Positions 11,504 through 22,177 are shown, counted from the stretch's first letter. The stretch: 64,000 nt of DNA from Ypsolopha sequella (GCA_934047225.1 OW204004.1:7692401-7756400); one strand, 5' to 3'. Notes: generated by a model from the sequence alone, not told the origin. Program-made: numbers and translations.

Positions 11504-11762
11504 CAGCGGCGTGCACAGAACTTTTTTCCGGAAATGCAATCAGAAGGTCAAATACGACAATAAAAAAAAAATGAAACAATTTAAATAACACTTTGAAAAA
11601 AAAAGTTTGTATGACGCCAGGGTAGGCACTGCCTTTCCTAGAGTGAACATTTTCATACAAACTTTTAATTTCAAAGTGTTATTTAATTTTTTTCATATTT
11701 TTTTATTGTCGTACTCGACCTTCTGATTGCTTTTCCGAAAAAAAGTTCTGTGCACGCTACTG
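11504..11762. mobile_element. hAT-like MITE, copy 2, with 8-bp target duplication
   Basis: Starts CAGCGGCGTGCACAGAAC, ends GTTCTGTGCACGCTACTG. The 8 bp AGGTGTGG stand at 11496-11503 and 11763-11770. The interior aligns with 4304-4564 (shared TATGACGCCAGGGTAG). It sits inside the left arm of the older MITE 11477-12275. Confidence 0.9.
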
Positions 11763-11992
11763 AGGTGTGGTCACATATTTGGAGAGCTTATTCAGTCAAT
11801 GGTATAGAACATCTTTTACTATGGAACAAACCCTGTATCTCGAAAACAAAAATCGACTGTTTCATAGAAAAATGCAATGCCGCTCGGCCGAAATGTATGG
11901 AAGGGCAGATTTTTTTTTTGAGATTTCAGTTTTGGCTCCATAGTAAAAGTTGTTTTATACCATTGACTGAATAAGCTCTTCAAATATGGTTA

Positions 11993-12239
11993 ACAAATTG
12001 TTTTTAGCTTTGAAGCACAAAGACGAGCAGATCTCGACTCCAAGCGTGACCAACTCAAGGCCCGACCACCTGTGGCTATTGACTACAACTACGAAAACGG
12101 AATACTCAAATGTGGTATATGCGGACGAACATTTAAAGCCAAGATTGGTTACGTCAGCCACATTCGGGCACACCAGCGAAGCCCATCACACCCTCGCCAA
12201 TAGCAGTCGCCGTAGCCGTGTCGGCTTGGAGACCATCAT
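11993..12239 (+). pseudogene. 5'-truncated LINE 3' end encoding a C-terminal zinc finger
   Basis: A 12-bp duplication CAAATATGGTTA (11981-11992 and 12240-12251) frames the insert. One frame reads FEAQRRADLDSKRDQLKARP, then LKCGICGRTFKAKIGYVSHI and RAHQRSPSHPRQ before a TAG near 12202. The C-x2-C-x12-H-x3-H pattern with IGYVSHIRAH is typical of the last residues of an insect LINE polyprotein. The insert ends in ACCATCATC, a plausible LINE tail. Only the last 70 codons survive, so it cannot move itself. Confidence 0.75.
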
Positions 12240-12275
12240 CAAATATGGTTACACCTTTCTGTTACACGTTGTATA

Positions 12276-12426
12276 ATATATTAAATAATCTGGACCTATG
12301 AACATAAAATTTGGACTTTAGGTGTCTTGTATGACGTAGACATCCACTAAGAAGGGATTTTAGGATATTCCCACGGGATCAGAAGAAACGAGATCCATGC
12401 GAGCAACGCCGCGGGGCGTTCGCTAG
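12276..12426 (+). mobile_element. Helitron-type 3' terminus
   Basis: The block ends with the hairpin AACGCCGCGGGGCGTT (12405-12420) followed by CG and CTAG (12423-12426), then T. A short GC hairpin a few bases before CTRR with a following T is the Helitron 3' signature; TATTCCCACGGGATC just upstream fits insect Helitron tails. The 5' end was not located. Confidence 0.6.
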
Positions 12427-12479
12427 TAATTTATTTAAGGTGATATACCGTGCTAGCAAAGGTCCCCGTTACTCCAGGC

Positions 12480-12720
12480 AGAAAGACCCGCAGTGCGAAA
12501 GGGACGGAATCGGGGAAAATTGTCAAAAAGTCGGTTTTAAATTAATGCAAAATTAACTAAAATAGCTACAAAAAATTTCATAACCAGCAATTTAGGTGTA
12601 GTTAAAACCCATCTAAATAAATATTTTTCAAGTCTGTGTGCTATCCTAATTTGTCAGAATATCAAAAAAAGTGTAAATTTAGACCTGATTTCAATAATTA
12701 TTTCTATCGAATGAAATTCC
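12480..12720 (-). repeat. Dispersed repeat family A, copy 2
   Basis: Reverse strand aligns with 880-1110 over nearly its full length, including CTTTCGCACTGCGGGTC and GATGGGTTTTAACTA. Confidence 0.6.
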
Positions 12721-13222
12721 TCCTATCGCGTTTCTGATAGACCAAAACCTAGTAAAAGGTCCCAAAATTGTTATACTAATTTGATTTACTTGGAACTTCA
12801 TTAAAAGAGCAGATAAATAACTTCAAAAAGTGTCAATTTTCACGGTATAGCCCCTTAATAGCGAAATCGGTTTAATGTTGTAATTAGCGTATATTAAAGT
12901 AAGGTAGTACCCATCAACATCACAATCAACTTTGATTCCTACGATTAAGCTATTAAAAATTACGTCATGGCTCTAAAATTTACCCCCATCGTATCATTAG
13001 CTAATGGTAGGCGTGGCACATACATATAATAAAGGGGTGTGTGTATCATTCGACTCAACACTGTTTCATTAATTTTGTCGCAATTAAACTGTTGGTTGTG
13101 CTGTTAAAATCTTGAAATTTTAGCTGGTAATTAACGATTTGTTTATACGCAATATGTTTCGATTACTTCCTTATATAATTTTCAAGCGAGCGAAAGTTTT
13201 TCGTCTATAATTTATAAATAAT
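12721..13222. other. AT-rich DNA, nothing recognised
   Basis: No gene or clear element end. Confidence 0.35.
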
Positions 13223-13255
13223 CTAGCCGCACCCCGCAGCTTTGCTCGCATGACA
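13223..13255 (-). mobile_element. Possible Helitron-type 3' end
   Basis: Read on the - strand the block is GCGAGCAAAGCTGCGGGG then TGCGGCTAG, ending in CTAG before AT. It resembles Helitron tails but the hairpin is imperfect. Confidence 0.4.
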
Positions 13256-13261
13256 TACATA

Positions 13262-13445
13262 TACATATACTCACGCTTGTTTCCCAGAGAGGTAGGCAGA
13301 GACTACAGATTTTCATCTGCTACGATCCAGATACACCTCTTTCACATCCATCCCTCAACCTATTCATACAAGCTCTTCTATTCCGGTTAGTCTTGACATA
13401 TGCCTTCTTCAGTATGTCGCCAATATTGCTCGCATAAATCCCGTG
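13262..13445 (-). pseudogene. Retroelement C-terminal fragment D, copy 1
   Basis: Reverse strand encodes LKKAYVKTNRNRRACMNRL, loses frame, then KSVVSAYLSG-like residues. The same peptide family is clean at 61252-61400 and broken by a MITE at 16605-17690. It resembles the tail of a repeated lepidopteran retroelement protein; I cannot name it. Confidence 0.5.
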
Positions 13446-14165
13446 AGAACTTCCTAAAACCCTTTCATAGCGATGTACAGCCGTTTGGTATGCGTCGATA
13501 GATCAGTCAGTAAGTCAGGGTATTAATTTATATAGGTATATAGATATAAATCTATCCGTGCTATTTGAATGAATGAATTTATTTCAAAGATAACTTAATC
13601 TAAATACATCCAACAAAACCAAGTAGAAATTTGATTTGTCTGTGGGAAGGAAGACGCACTTCTTATTTTATAAATTAAGTAGTTACTTAATTATAAGTAG
13701 GTAGGTGCATTAATGGTACATATTAAAAGGCTATTTTATTCTGTCAATATTTTCATGTTTTGTAAAAGGTAATATATAACTTCACGAATTTATTTTTATT
13801 TTGTTCAGATCTTACCTGATATGAAAAAGACTTACAGTAGTTACTAATCTAAAAGTGGTGAATGATTATTATCACGTCCCGCTATTGTTTGCGAATTCAT
13901 TCGCGTAGGGATTTCGTTCTTGTGAAAAACCATTAAAATCTTGAATTTTTACTTGGTATTATTATCTATGTAAGCCTAAGCGCTATCAGGTTCAGTTATT
14001 CCTCTAGGTAGACTGGGTAATTGCCTCTATAAAATCAGTTTTATTTTGACACATACACGTCCTCTTTTTGCTACAGCGTAACAAGTGCTACGCTCCCGTA
14101 GGCTTCCCGCTTTGGATATCTGCTACGTCGTTATCTGAACGCTAGCTGTGTTTTTTTGAACACAT
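13446..14165. other. AT-rich DNA, nothing recognised
   Basis: Includes GAATGAATGAATTTATTTC near 13567, a possible LINE tail on the opposite strand. No gene. Confidence 0.35.
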
Positions 14166-14168
14166 ACG

Positions 14169-14303
14169 GTGTTACTACAAAACGGTGTTTAACTTTAGAC
14201 AGTGTTTAAATCTGTTGCTGTCACTCTTTTACAATATGAAAGAAAAGGCGACAGCCACAGATATAAACACTGTCTAAAGTTAAACACCGTTTTGTAGTAG
14301 CAC
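14169..14303. repeat. Hairpin with 54-bp arms
   Basis: Arms 14169-14222 and 14250-14303 pair with about four mismatches (AACGGTGTTTAACTTTAGAC against GTCTAAAGTTAAACACCGTT); the loop is 27 bp. Size and shape suit a small MITE or a hairpin RNA source. Confidence 0.8.
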
Positions 14304-14726
14304 AGTTAGATTTTTAACTGTAGTAAACAGTGTCTCCAGTGAGGCCGGAGCTTCACCAAACCACGTTTCTGATCAAATACCTGCTTCCTACCCTGAGCCT
14401 TCTGATTTGAATAAGTAGTAAGTAATGTCTGCGGCGAGACTGAAAATCCACATTTTCAGCCGTAATAGCATTATGATTTCTCAGTTTTTTTGTGTTTTCA
14501 GCAAGGCCAAACTGAGCCACTTTTTTGAACAGCATTTTGTTTCCCATATTTTAAGCTCACCTATATATTATGATTATTATTGTAAATCTTCTCTTCTATT
14601 GGATTTTAAACTAAGTAGTAAGATGATCTTAGCCTTCTTGCCTTAAATGCATGGTGATATCTATATTGATGGAAATATCCATTATTTCAATCAACCAAAT
14701 TAGGAACAAATATATTACATATATAT

Positions 14727-14765
<39 letters not shown>

Positions 14766-16600
14766 GTTTTCGTCACTGTGGCACCTTGTTGAAGGACTAT
14801 TGTATGAAATTAAACAGAATGAAAAAGTACACAATTTTGTTTTTCACTTAAACATATTAAATAGTCCAAATCTGAAAAAAGTCTTTACGAAAAAAATCAT
14901 AGTTATTAAATTTTTTGTTTTTGAAAATATAGTTTTAGGTAAACTCGTCAAATAACTATTTTTATAGTGAAGAAACGAAACCGAAAAAAAAATGTTTTTT
15001 GTACAAATTTGAAGAAAATCATGTTTATTTTATTGTATTCGATTTTAACTCCAAAACTCCGGAAAAAAACAATTATTTTTAATTTTTCTCATCTCATTTG
15101 ACCAGTTATTTATCATATATCTCACTTTTATTTAAAAATAAAAAATCATGCATTCAAGGGTTATTCTTAGTGAACAATGTCTTTGGCGAGAACGAAGGCG
15201 GAGCTGAGTTTCCAATTAAAATAGTATTCGGAGCCCTTTATACATAATTCTTTGAACATGACATAAATAATCAAATATATATTTTACCTATATTACTATG
15301 TGTATTCAATATAATATTGTTTTGTAATTATATTTATTGTTTTTATAAAATTTTAAAGACAAAGAAAAAGAAATTGATTTGTAAAAACATGAGTGAAATA
15401 TAAAAGATGGAAAATAAAGAGATTAGGTCTGTCAAGTTTTAGCGCAATCGGCATACAAATATTAGAGAGGTTTCGTGTGCTTCTGGTTAATATCAATAAG
15501 ACTCTTACAGTTTGAATATTCCATTGTAATAAACAATAGTATGAAATTAAAGATCTAAACAAACATAATTCCTTATCCTACAGTATATGATATGTCATAT
15601 TATGTTCTAAGAAGTCATGTTTAGTATACAAATTATAAGTAATTTTCAGGATATACTTTCAATTAGATTTTCGAGAAGGTATTCTTCTATAGTCTAGTAA
15701 TTTAGTAATTTATTTATTATTGTGTAATTTAGTTTAATTTTAAATATTATCTAGTTTTAATTTTATTATTTTTTATTGTTATGTATTTGTTATGTTATGT
15801 TGTTGTGAAATAAATAAGCACAACAATATTGTGTACATAATTTTTTATATATATATTTTTTATGAGTATTATTTTTTTTTGATAATATGCATTACAGTTA
15901 ATTTATTAGTAGTTATTTTTTTTTTCTCTTGGGTTTTAAACAGTTTTTTGTCTTTGTGTGCACTTATGATATACAAATTTTTTGTTTAATCGATTCTATA
16001 ATCAAGGGTTTGCTGGTAGAAATCTCTTTCAGAGATAAGCTCGCCTTTGGCTTAAACTGTAAGATTACTGATACTTGTAATACGTTTTATTCTTGTGTGC
16101 AATAAAGGATTTTGAATTGAAATATTGAAAAATCAGACTGTTAAACTGACCGTATGCAATAATGCAAATTCGCTTAGTTAAATATAAATTAAATATATTA
16201 AATATAATATTAATTATATTAATTATTATTATAAAATAAATATAAATTATCATGAATTTGAGTACAAAAGAGTATTTTTTTGTCATTTTCTAAAAGCATA
16301 CTAATATTATTACATAGCTACATACTACATAATTACATTATTACATATCTAGGGTATATAGCTAAAGTACGACAAATGGGACATTTTCCAGAAAGTAATT
16401 TTGCTTATTTCAGATACAGGAAAAAGCTTTGCACCTTTATTTAAATTGTTTGCTTAGGAAATTCCAAGAGAAACCAATAAACAAACAAAAAGTAACAACA
16501 AGAAAACAACAAAAAAACGAAAAAGTTTTACTGACACACAATTTAAATAAAACTTTAGATTGTTTTGATAGATAAGCGAATTGGAAAACGGCAAAGGCAA
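14304..16600. other. Gene-free AT-rich stretch with a (TA)n microsatellite
   Basis: The only clear feature is a pure TA dinucleotide run at about 14730-14761. Open frames here are short and mostly I/Y/F-rich, typical of AT-rich non-coding DNA. Confidence 0.5.
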
Positions 16601-16604
16601 AAAC

Positions 16605-17690
16605 ACCCGGAAAAGTGACTAGATTGATGGATGAAGAACATATATTATGTGGAGGTCCACACCAAAACGTTACATTACGTTCTTATGTGATTTTACAGAA
16701 ATTGGCAAAGTTTGATCACATCATGGTCATCAGAGCTAGTTCTATTCCACAAGGGGAATTAATTGACATAAAATAAAGATACATCCATTGGGTAAATAAA
16801 AACTCAGAAGTTTTGTTTTTTATATCCTGGAGATTCATTTAAAAGAAATTTATGTTACTTTTTGGTGCAACTGCTTGATAATGTTGCGTTTTGGTGGGAT
16901 CATTGTAGTAATGTTGCGTTTTGGTTTGATTATTGTAGTAATGTTTCTTTTTGATTATGACCTACTCATAAATGTCACTTTTTGGTTCCAACGGAATAAA
17001 ATATAGATACTTTTAAATACGCAATTATATTATTTTTTTTACAAAAAAACGACACAACTTATATTAAAAATTTAAAAATACTTATATTTTATATTAAAAA
17101 CCTCTGTTTTATTGATAATGTCTCACAGCACAGTTTCTTGAGATCAACAAAACACATTACACCGGTAATTAGCGCGAAAAAGAAATGACGGTTTGATTTT
17201 TTTTTTGTTTTGACAGGTTAACCAACCGTTCAGAAACTGCATAAAACTTACCAACTCACACCGCGTTCCGAATGGAGCTTACAGCATTAAAACTAGCATT
17301 AAAACTACGCATGCCAATACACAGTCAAACATTTGAAAAGAAAAATGTTACGCTTTGGTGCGAATATAATGGTAAAATAGTATGTACGAGTATGGTGGAA
17401 ATGTTACGATTTGTTGTGATTACGTACATCGTCAATTCCAGCTTGCAAAACTGTTACGTTTTGGTGCAATCGACTGATTTCAGGGCAGCGTAACAAGCGA
17501 TTTGATGCGTTTTGTTGCAATTTTATGTCAGATTTGGATAGAATTCAGTATCCGTAACATATTTGCATTCATAACTTTTTTTTGTAAAAAAGTGAAATGT
17601 TACGTTTTGATGGGGACCTCCACATATGAAAGTGATGTGTCAATATCGTGGAAATCTGCCTATCTTCTGGGAGACAGGCGTGTACTGTAG
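16605..17690 (+). pseudogene. Retroelement fragment D, copy 2, split by a MITE
   Basis: GACTAGATTGATGGATGAAG (16618-16637) and TCGTGGAAATCTGCCTATC with GGGAGACAGGCGTG (17648-17680) match two parts of the fragment at 61252-61400. The 977-bp MITE at 16648-17624 lies between them. Coding capacity is lost. Confidence 0.6.
16648..17624. mobile_element. TA-flanked non-autonomous element with internal motif repeats
   Basis: Starts TGTGGAGGTCCACACCAAAA and ends TTTTGATGGGGACCTCCACA, with TA on both sides (16646-16647, 17625-17626). This points to the Tc1/mariner type of insertion. Inside, a motif close to TGTTACGTTTTGGTGCAA recurs many times: near 16880, 16910, 16940, 16973 on the left and 17345, 17402, 17455, 17508 and 17598 on the right. 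The two open frames of 62-73 codons inside (17272-17493, 17502-17690) span these repeats and are not called genes. Confidence 0.75.
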
Positions 17691-18375
17691 GGCCTCAATA
17701 CAAAATATAATTTTGTAATTTTAACTACAATTACATTACATTACATTATGTCGGAAAATTACACCTAATTTGAGAATTCGTAAAAATATATCTTCAGGAC
17801 CGAAGCGTTTCCCTGACAATGAATACATCCCAAAGTATGATGGGTCTATTACAAACAAGCACTCGTGTCTTAATGTCTCTAATTATGTCACAGTTGCACA
17901 AAATATTATTCTTAGTTGGTACCTGCGTAGTATATATAACTTCCAAATACAAATATATTCATTGTCAAAAATAACAACAAAGTAATAAAAATAAAGGTTA
18001 TGTATAGTATATAATTCTGGTGATGTGACGAGTGATTGAAAATAAAAATACTTTTCAGAAATCAAATAAAAATAAAAATTTTGCACCTATTAAAATTTTA
18101 AGTTAAATAAAATATGCTGGCCAGATCGCTGTCGTGCCGTCATGGGGAAAAATACCCAAGAGGCTGGTGGCGTTGTCTCGCCCCAGTCCTTGGGTTACCG
18201 GAGGTGTCAATCAGGCGCAACGAGACCGCTCGCGCTTCTGGTCCCCCATGGCCCGAGTATCTCTACGCCAAAAGGCACAAACAGTAGCTCTTCCCAAGGG
18301 CCACATATTGGCAACTCTTGCAATACTTTTTGTTTCTCGTGAACTGAAAACAAAAAAGTTATAACCTATACTTCT
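17691..18375. other. Region upstream of the RT element, partly GC-rich
   Basis: From 18120 to 18320 the base composition rises and an open frame of 76 codons (18134-18364) appears, in register with a second 66-codon frame. It could be a leader or 5' fragment of a mobile element, but I recognise no domain. The rest is AT-rich. Confidence 0.35.
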
Positions 18376-18440
18376 GATTGCCGGCGCTTGGTGAACCATT
18401 ATTATGGTAAATGTACTCATTTCACAAAATTTTCACAAAA
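18376..18440 (+). repeat. Sequence repeated at the left edge of the RT element
   Basis: GATTGCCGGCGCTTGGTGAA followed by CCATTATTATGG and TGTACTCATTTCACAAAA resembles 19103-19170 (GATTGTCGGCACTTGGTGAA, CACCATCATAAT, TGTACTGTTTCACAATA). The second copy runs into the 53-bp inverted repeat. Confidence 0.55.
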
Positions 18441-19149
18441 AAACGTTGTTATTTAACAATGAAAACAAAGACCTTTTACGTAACCAGACATTCTGTTCTA
18501 AAAATCGTTTGGAATTCACAAAAAGAAATGTTCGAGTACGAAAACGACGCGACGTATAATTCTCCCTAATTTATACCTTTCACAGTATTAAAGCGGGATT
18601 GCGTCAATCAGCCTAAACGGCATAAGAAACGCAATGTCAGCCTACTGATTGAAGAATTACTCGGAGGATTGACTCTTCATTGGGGATTTGGTGGGAAAAT
18701 GGTGATTTAGAATTAAATTTTGACTCAGGGGGTTAAGGCGCCTCTTCCTAGCGTCTCCGGAATTGACTCTATTGATAAAATCATTTCTATTTGTGTGTTT
18801 TTAAAAATTGTGAATAAAAATTATATTGTTAGTTGAACTATAAAGAACAACTTAATTTAAGGAAGTCATTCTCGCGTATAAGAAACATAATGAGAATGTT
18901 GTTCAAAATCAAGCTGTTTTTAGCTTTTTAAACGCAAACATTTTCATAAAAGTGACGGGCTCATTGGGAAAAGATGAGGCAAATAGAAATTAAGTGACAG
19001 ACTTTGGACGATTTTGATGCAATAATCAGGAAATCAACAGTCATAAAAAATGCACCTGCGTTCTCCTAACGTTCATAAAGTATGAACATGATTAATACTT
19101 GCGATTGTCGGCACTTGGTGAAACACCATCATAATTGTGATAAAAACAC
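18441..19149. other. No recognisable gene
   Basis: Includes GTTAAGGCGCCTCTTCCTAG (about 18734) but no family was identified. Confidence 0.35.
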
Positions 19150-19202
19150 TTGTACTGTTTCACAATATCACTTTATAATACTCCAACCGGTTTCGCCTTA
19201 CG
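19150..19202 (+). repeat. Left 53-bp terminal inverted repeat
   Basis: Exact reverse complement of 22178-22230; the match stops at 19149 (c) outside and 19203 (a) inside. Confidence 0.95.
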
Positions 19203-22002
19203 ATATAATTATATAATTACAAATAAATATATAAATTTATATAATCACAAAAATGATACTGACGAGAGCGCAAATGCAAATGCAAACTCAACTCCATCTA
19301 GAAAGTCGGAATTTTGGCAGGAAATCAGCAAATATAAAAATTCATTCCCCACCGTAAAAAGAATACCACGCGGCGCCAGAAATACTGTAGCGTCGTCTCT
19401 CCGATCATGCATTCGTAATATTTTAAATAAAAATGACAAACTAAGCTGGGAAGAATTTCTGACTTTCTCATACCGCAGATTGCACGTTCCAAGAGGCAGA
19501 GAAAGGGGCGGCTCGCTGACTCAAAATATTAAAGATAACTGTAAGGATCCAACTGATTTATCATTTACACAAACTAATTTGAAAAATAAAAGATTTCCTA
19601 CTTACAATCTAACACAAAGAGTAGAGTCAAAAATGAGCGATGGAGATGTCAAAGGAGCCGCCCAGCTCCTTTTTTCCAGTGACGCCGTCGCCCCAGATAC
19701 GCCGGAAACATTATCCGCGCTGGAGTCAAAGCATCCACCTCCACCGGCTTCTCTTCAACTGCCAGATCCACCTGATGCCTCTGGGCGCACACCCCAGGCG
19801 ACAGCAGAGGAGGTGCAGTGTGCGATCTCATCCTTTAGGAACGGATCGGCCGCCGGAATTGATGGACTTACCGCACAACACTTTAAAGATCTCACTTGTG
19901 GAACCACAGGTGATGCCGGCCGAGCCCTCTTGGAGGATTTGACGCGCCTTGTGAATCTAATGCTGTCCGGTAAGGTGTGCGCTGACGTACTTGATATTCT
20001 TTATGGTGCAAATTTATGTGCTTTAATTAAAAAAGATGGAGGCATCAGGCCGATCGCAGTCGGTAACACCATCCGCCGCGTGGTCTCAAAGATCTGCTGC
20101 AAACATATCCTACCAGACCTTTCAAGTAAATTTCAACCCGTTCAACTAGGCTTTGGGACCAGGGGAGGCTGTGAGGCGGCGGTGCACGCGGCCCGCACCT
20201 TCCTAGAACGCGGCGGAGGCGATGTGCTGCTGAAGGTCGATGTGAGAAATGCGTTCAACTCACTCGACAGGGGCGCCTTGCTGACACAAATTAAAGAAAA
20301 CATTCCACAGATATATCATTACCTGTGGCAATGTTACAGTTCACCAACAAAACTAATATATAGAAAACACCTTTTACATTCTGCGGTTGGGTGTCAGCAA
20401 GGTGACCCACTAGGACCGGCCATTTTCAGTCTTGCTATTCACCCCTTTATTTCAAGTCTAAATTCCAAATTTAATGTATGGTATTTGGACGACGGAACCC
20501 TAGGAGGCGAAGCGTGCTCCGTCCTCAATGATCTCGAAAATATTATTCATAACTTTAAATCAATCGGCCTTGAACTTAATTTCACAAAATCAGAACTTTT
20601 CATTAACAAATCAATGCCTCAATCGGAAAAAAATAACATAATTTCCAAATTTAACACGTTGGCCCCCAACATTAACATCATCGAAAGTGAATCGCTTCGC
20701 CTTCTAGGGGCTCCTGTGCTAGATGATTCCATTCCTAGTTTTGTTAGCAATCAAATCTCTAAATTTGAGGAATCATCAGTCCGCCTAAAAGAAATTAACC
20801 CTCACATGGCTATGTTTATTATTAGATACTGCCTTTTTGTACCAAAATTTACTTATGTGCTACGCTGTACAGCTCTTTGGAAATATACTACCATTTTAGA
20901 TCAATTAGACAAAATGTTACGGACAACTTTGACTGAAATTCTAAATTGCTCCCTAAATGACCGCGCTTGGGCCCAGGCCACGCTTCCAATCAGAATTGGA
21001 GGCCTGGGTATCCGCAAACCATCCAGCGTAGCACTGCCGGCGTTCCTGTCTTCGGCCCATAGTACGCTTGACCTCTATGGTAGAATAATTAACCCGTCAC
21101 TAGGTGACGTAGAGGTCTCGTGCTTGGCCGAGGCTAGGGACGCCTGGTCAGCTGCGGCCGGGCTGAGTGAAAATGTCCCGATTAATCTGGCCTCACAAAA
21201 GCTATGGGATGGACCGCTCTGCAGTAAGGTTCAAAAGAACCTCATGGAAACTGCTGTTAACCCTGCAGAGCGAGCCCGTCTCTTGGCAACAAGTGAACCA
21301 GAATCTGGATATTGGTTGAACGCACTTCCTTCGGCTAATATTGGGACACTGCTGGACAGAACCACTTTAACCTTGGCTGTCGGCCTGAGACTAGGAACGA
21401 AGACAAACGAGCCACATCGCTGCCGTTGCGGGGAAAACGTCGACCATTTTGGCCACCACGGCTTGTCATGCCAACGCAGCGCAGGTCGGCTTTCGCGCCA
21501 TGCCACACTAAACGACGTCATCCGTCGGGCTCTTGCCAGCGCCGGCGTGCCAGCAATCTTAGAGCCAAACGGTTTGGCACGCGTCGATGGGAGAAGGCCC
21601 GACGGAATGACGCTCGTTCCATGGAAAAATGGACGGCCGCTGGTTTGGGACGCCACATGCGCAGATACTGTGGCGCCGTCACACTTACCAGCGACCTCTA
21701 TCAAGGCAGGCGCGGCAGCTTACAAAGCAGAAGGGGCTAAGAAGCGAAGATACACAACGTTGAGACAAAGTTATCATTTTGTTCCCTTCGCTGTAGAAAC
21801 CCTCGGGCCGTGGGGGTCAGAAGCGCGACGGCTCTACAAGGAGATATCGTCGCGCCTGATCGATGCTTCAGGGGATCCAAGGGCTGGATCCTATTTTGGA
21901 CAAAGATTAAGCCTCGCGATTCAGCGAGGCAATGCCACCAGCCTATTGGGTACCCTACCGGGTGACGGCAGCGATTTGGCTTCGATTTTTTATTTAGTAT
22001 AG
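19150..22002 (+). CDS. Reverse transcriptase with C-terminal restriction-like endonuclease
   Basis: Predicted to copy RNA into DNA at a nicked target. Counting codon 1 at 19150, RT landmarks are IKKDGGIRPIAVGN (near 293), LLKVDVRNAFNSLD (motif A, near 360), GCQQGDPLGPAIFS (motif B, near 413) and WYLDDG (motif C, 444-449, catalytic D447 and D448). The C-terminus has a Cys/His knot, CRCGENVDHFGHHGLSC (758-774), then RRPDGMTLVPW and LVWDATC (P817, D818, D834) and a later K/R-rich helix (near 848-860), a layout matching the PD-(D/E)XK endonuclease of R2/R4-type non-LTR elements. No in-frame stop in 950 codons. The frame opens inside the inverted repeat with no ATG; the first in-frame ATG is at codon 161 (about 19630), so the N-terminus is truncated, spliced on, or uses another start. 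Frame end drops into a tandem repeat. Confidence 0.9.
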   Translation: MYCFTISLYNTPTGFALRYNYIITNKYINLYNHKNDTDESANANANSTPSRKSEFWQEISKYKNSFPTVKRIPRGARNTVASSLRSCIRNILNKNDKLSWEEFLTFSYRRLHVPRGRERGGSLTQNIKDNCKDPTDLSFTQTNLKNKRFPTYNLTQRVESKMSDGDVKGAAQLLFSSDAVAPDTPETLSALESKHPPPPASLQLPDPPDASGRTPQATAEEVQCAISSFRNGSAAGIDGLTAQHFKDLTCGTTGDAGRALLEDLTRLVNLMLSGKVCADVLDILYGANLCALIKKDGGIRPIAVGNTIRRVVSKICCKHILPDLSSKFQPVQLGFGTRGGCEAAVHAARTFLERGGGDVLLKVDVRNAFNSLDRGALLTQIKENIPQIYHYLWQCYSSPTKLIYRKHLLHSAVGCQQGDPLGPAIFSLAIHPFISSLNSKFNVWYLDDGTLGGEACSVLNDLENIIHNFKSIGLELNFTKSELFINKSMPQSEKNNIISKFNTLAPNINIIESESLRLLGAPVLDDSIPSFVSNQISKFEESSVRLKEINPHMAMFIIRYCLFVPKFTYVLRCTALWKYTTILDQLDKMLRTTLTEILNCSLNDRAWAQATLPIRIGGLGIRKPSSVALPAFLSSAHSTLDLYGRIINPSLGDVEVSCLAEARDAWSAAAGLSENVPINLASQKLWDGPLCSKVQKNLMETAVNPAERARLLATSEPESGYWLNALPSANIGTLLDRTTLTLAVGLRLGTKTNEPHRCRCGENVDHFGHHGLSCQRSAGRLSRHATLNDVIRRALASAGVPAILEPNGLARVDGRRPDGMTLVPWKNGRPLVWDATCADTVAPSHLPATSIKAGAAAYKAEGAKKRRYTTLRQSYHFVPFAVETLGPWGSEARRLYKEISSRLIDASGDPRAGSYFGQRLSLAIQRGNATSLLGTLPGDGSDLASIFYLV

Positions 22003-22123
22003 TTTTATTTTGTTTATACTTGTATATTGATAGGTAATTTTAATTTATAGTTAGTTTTTATTTAGTATAGTTTTATTTTGTTTATAATTGTATATTGATA
22101 GGTAATTTTAATTTTTTATTTAT
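21986..22123 (+). repeat. 69-bp tandem repeat, two copies, across the RT stop codon
   Basis: TTTTTATTTAGTATAGTTTT occurs at 21986 and 22055, followed by the same TTGTATATTGATAGGTAATT block. The stop codon (22000-22002) lies in copy 1. Confidence 0.85.
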
Positions 22124-22177
22124 TTGTTGTTTATTGTTTATTATATTTAATAGCTACATAGTGTTCGTTGATAATGC

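Larger units (their letters stand above)
11477..12275. mobile_element. Host MITE with TA-type ends carrying two younger insertions
   Basis: Left end TATACAAAGTGTAACAGAAA, right end TTTCTGTTACACGTTGTATA. The arms stay similar for about 80 bp once the two inserts (11504-11770 with one duplication copy, 11993-12251) are removed, for example GCTTATTCAGTCAATGGTAT against ATACCATTGACTGAATAAGC. TA at each end may be the target duplication. The open frames here (11397-12276) are shadows of repeats. Confidence 0.75.

Noticed and set aside
21231..21704. 157-codon - strand frame
   Set aside because: Antisense shadow of the GC-rich endonuclease part of the RT gene.
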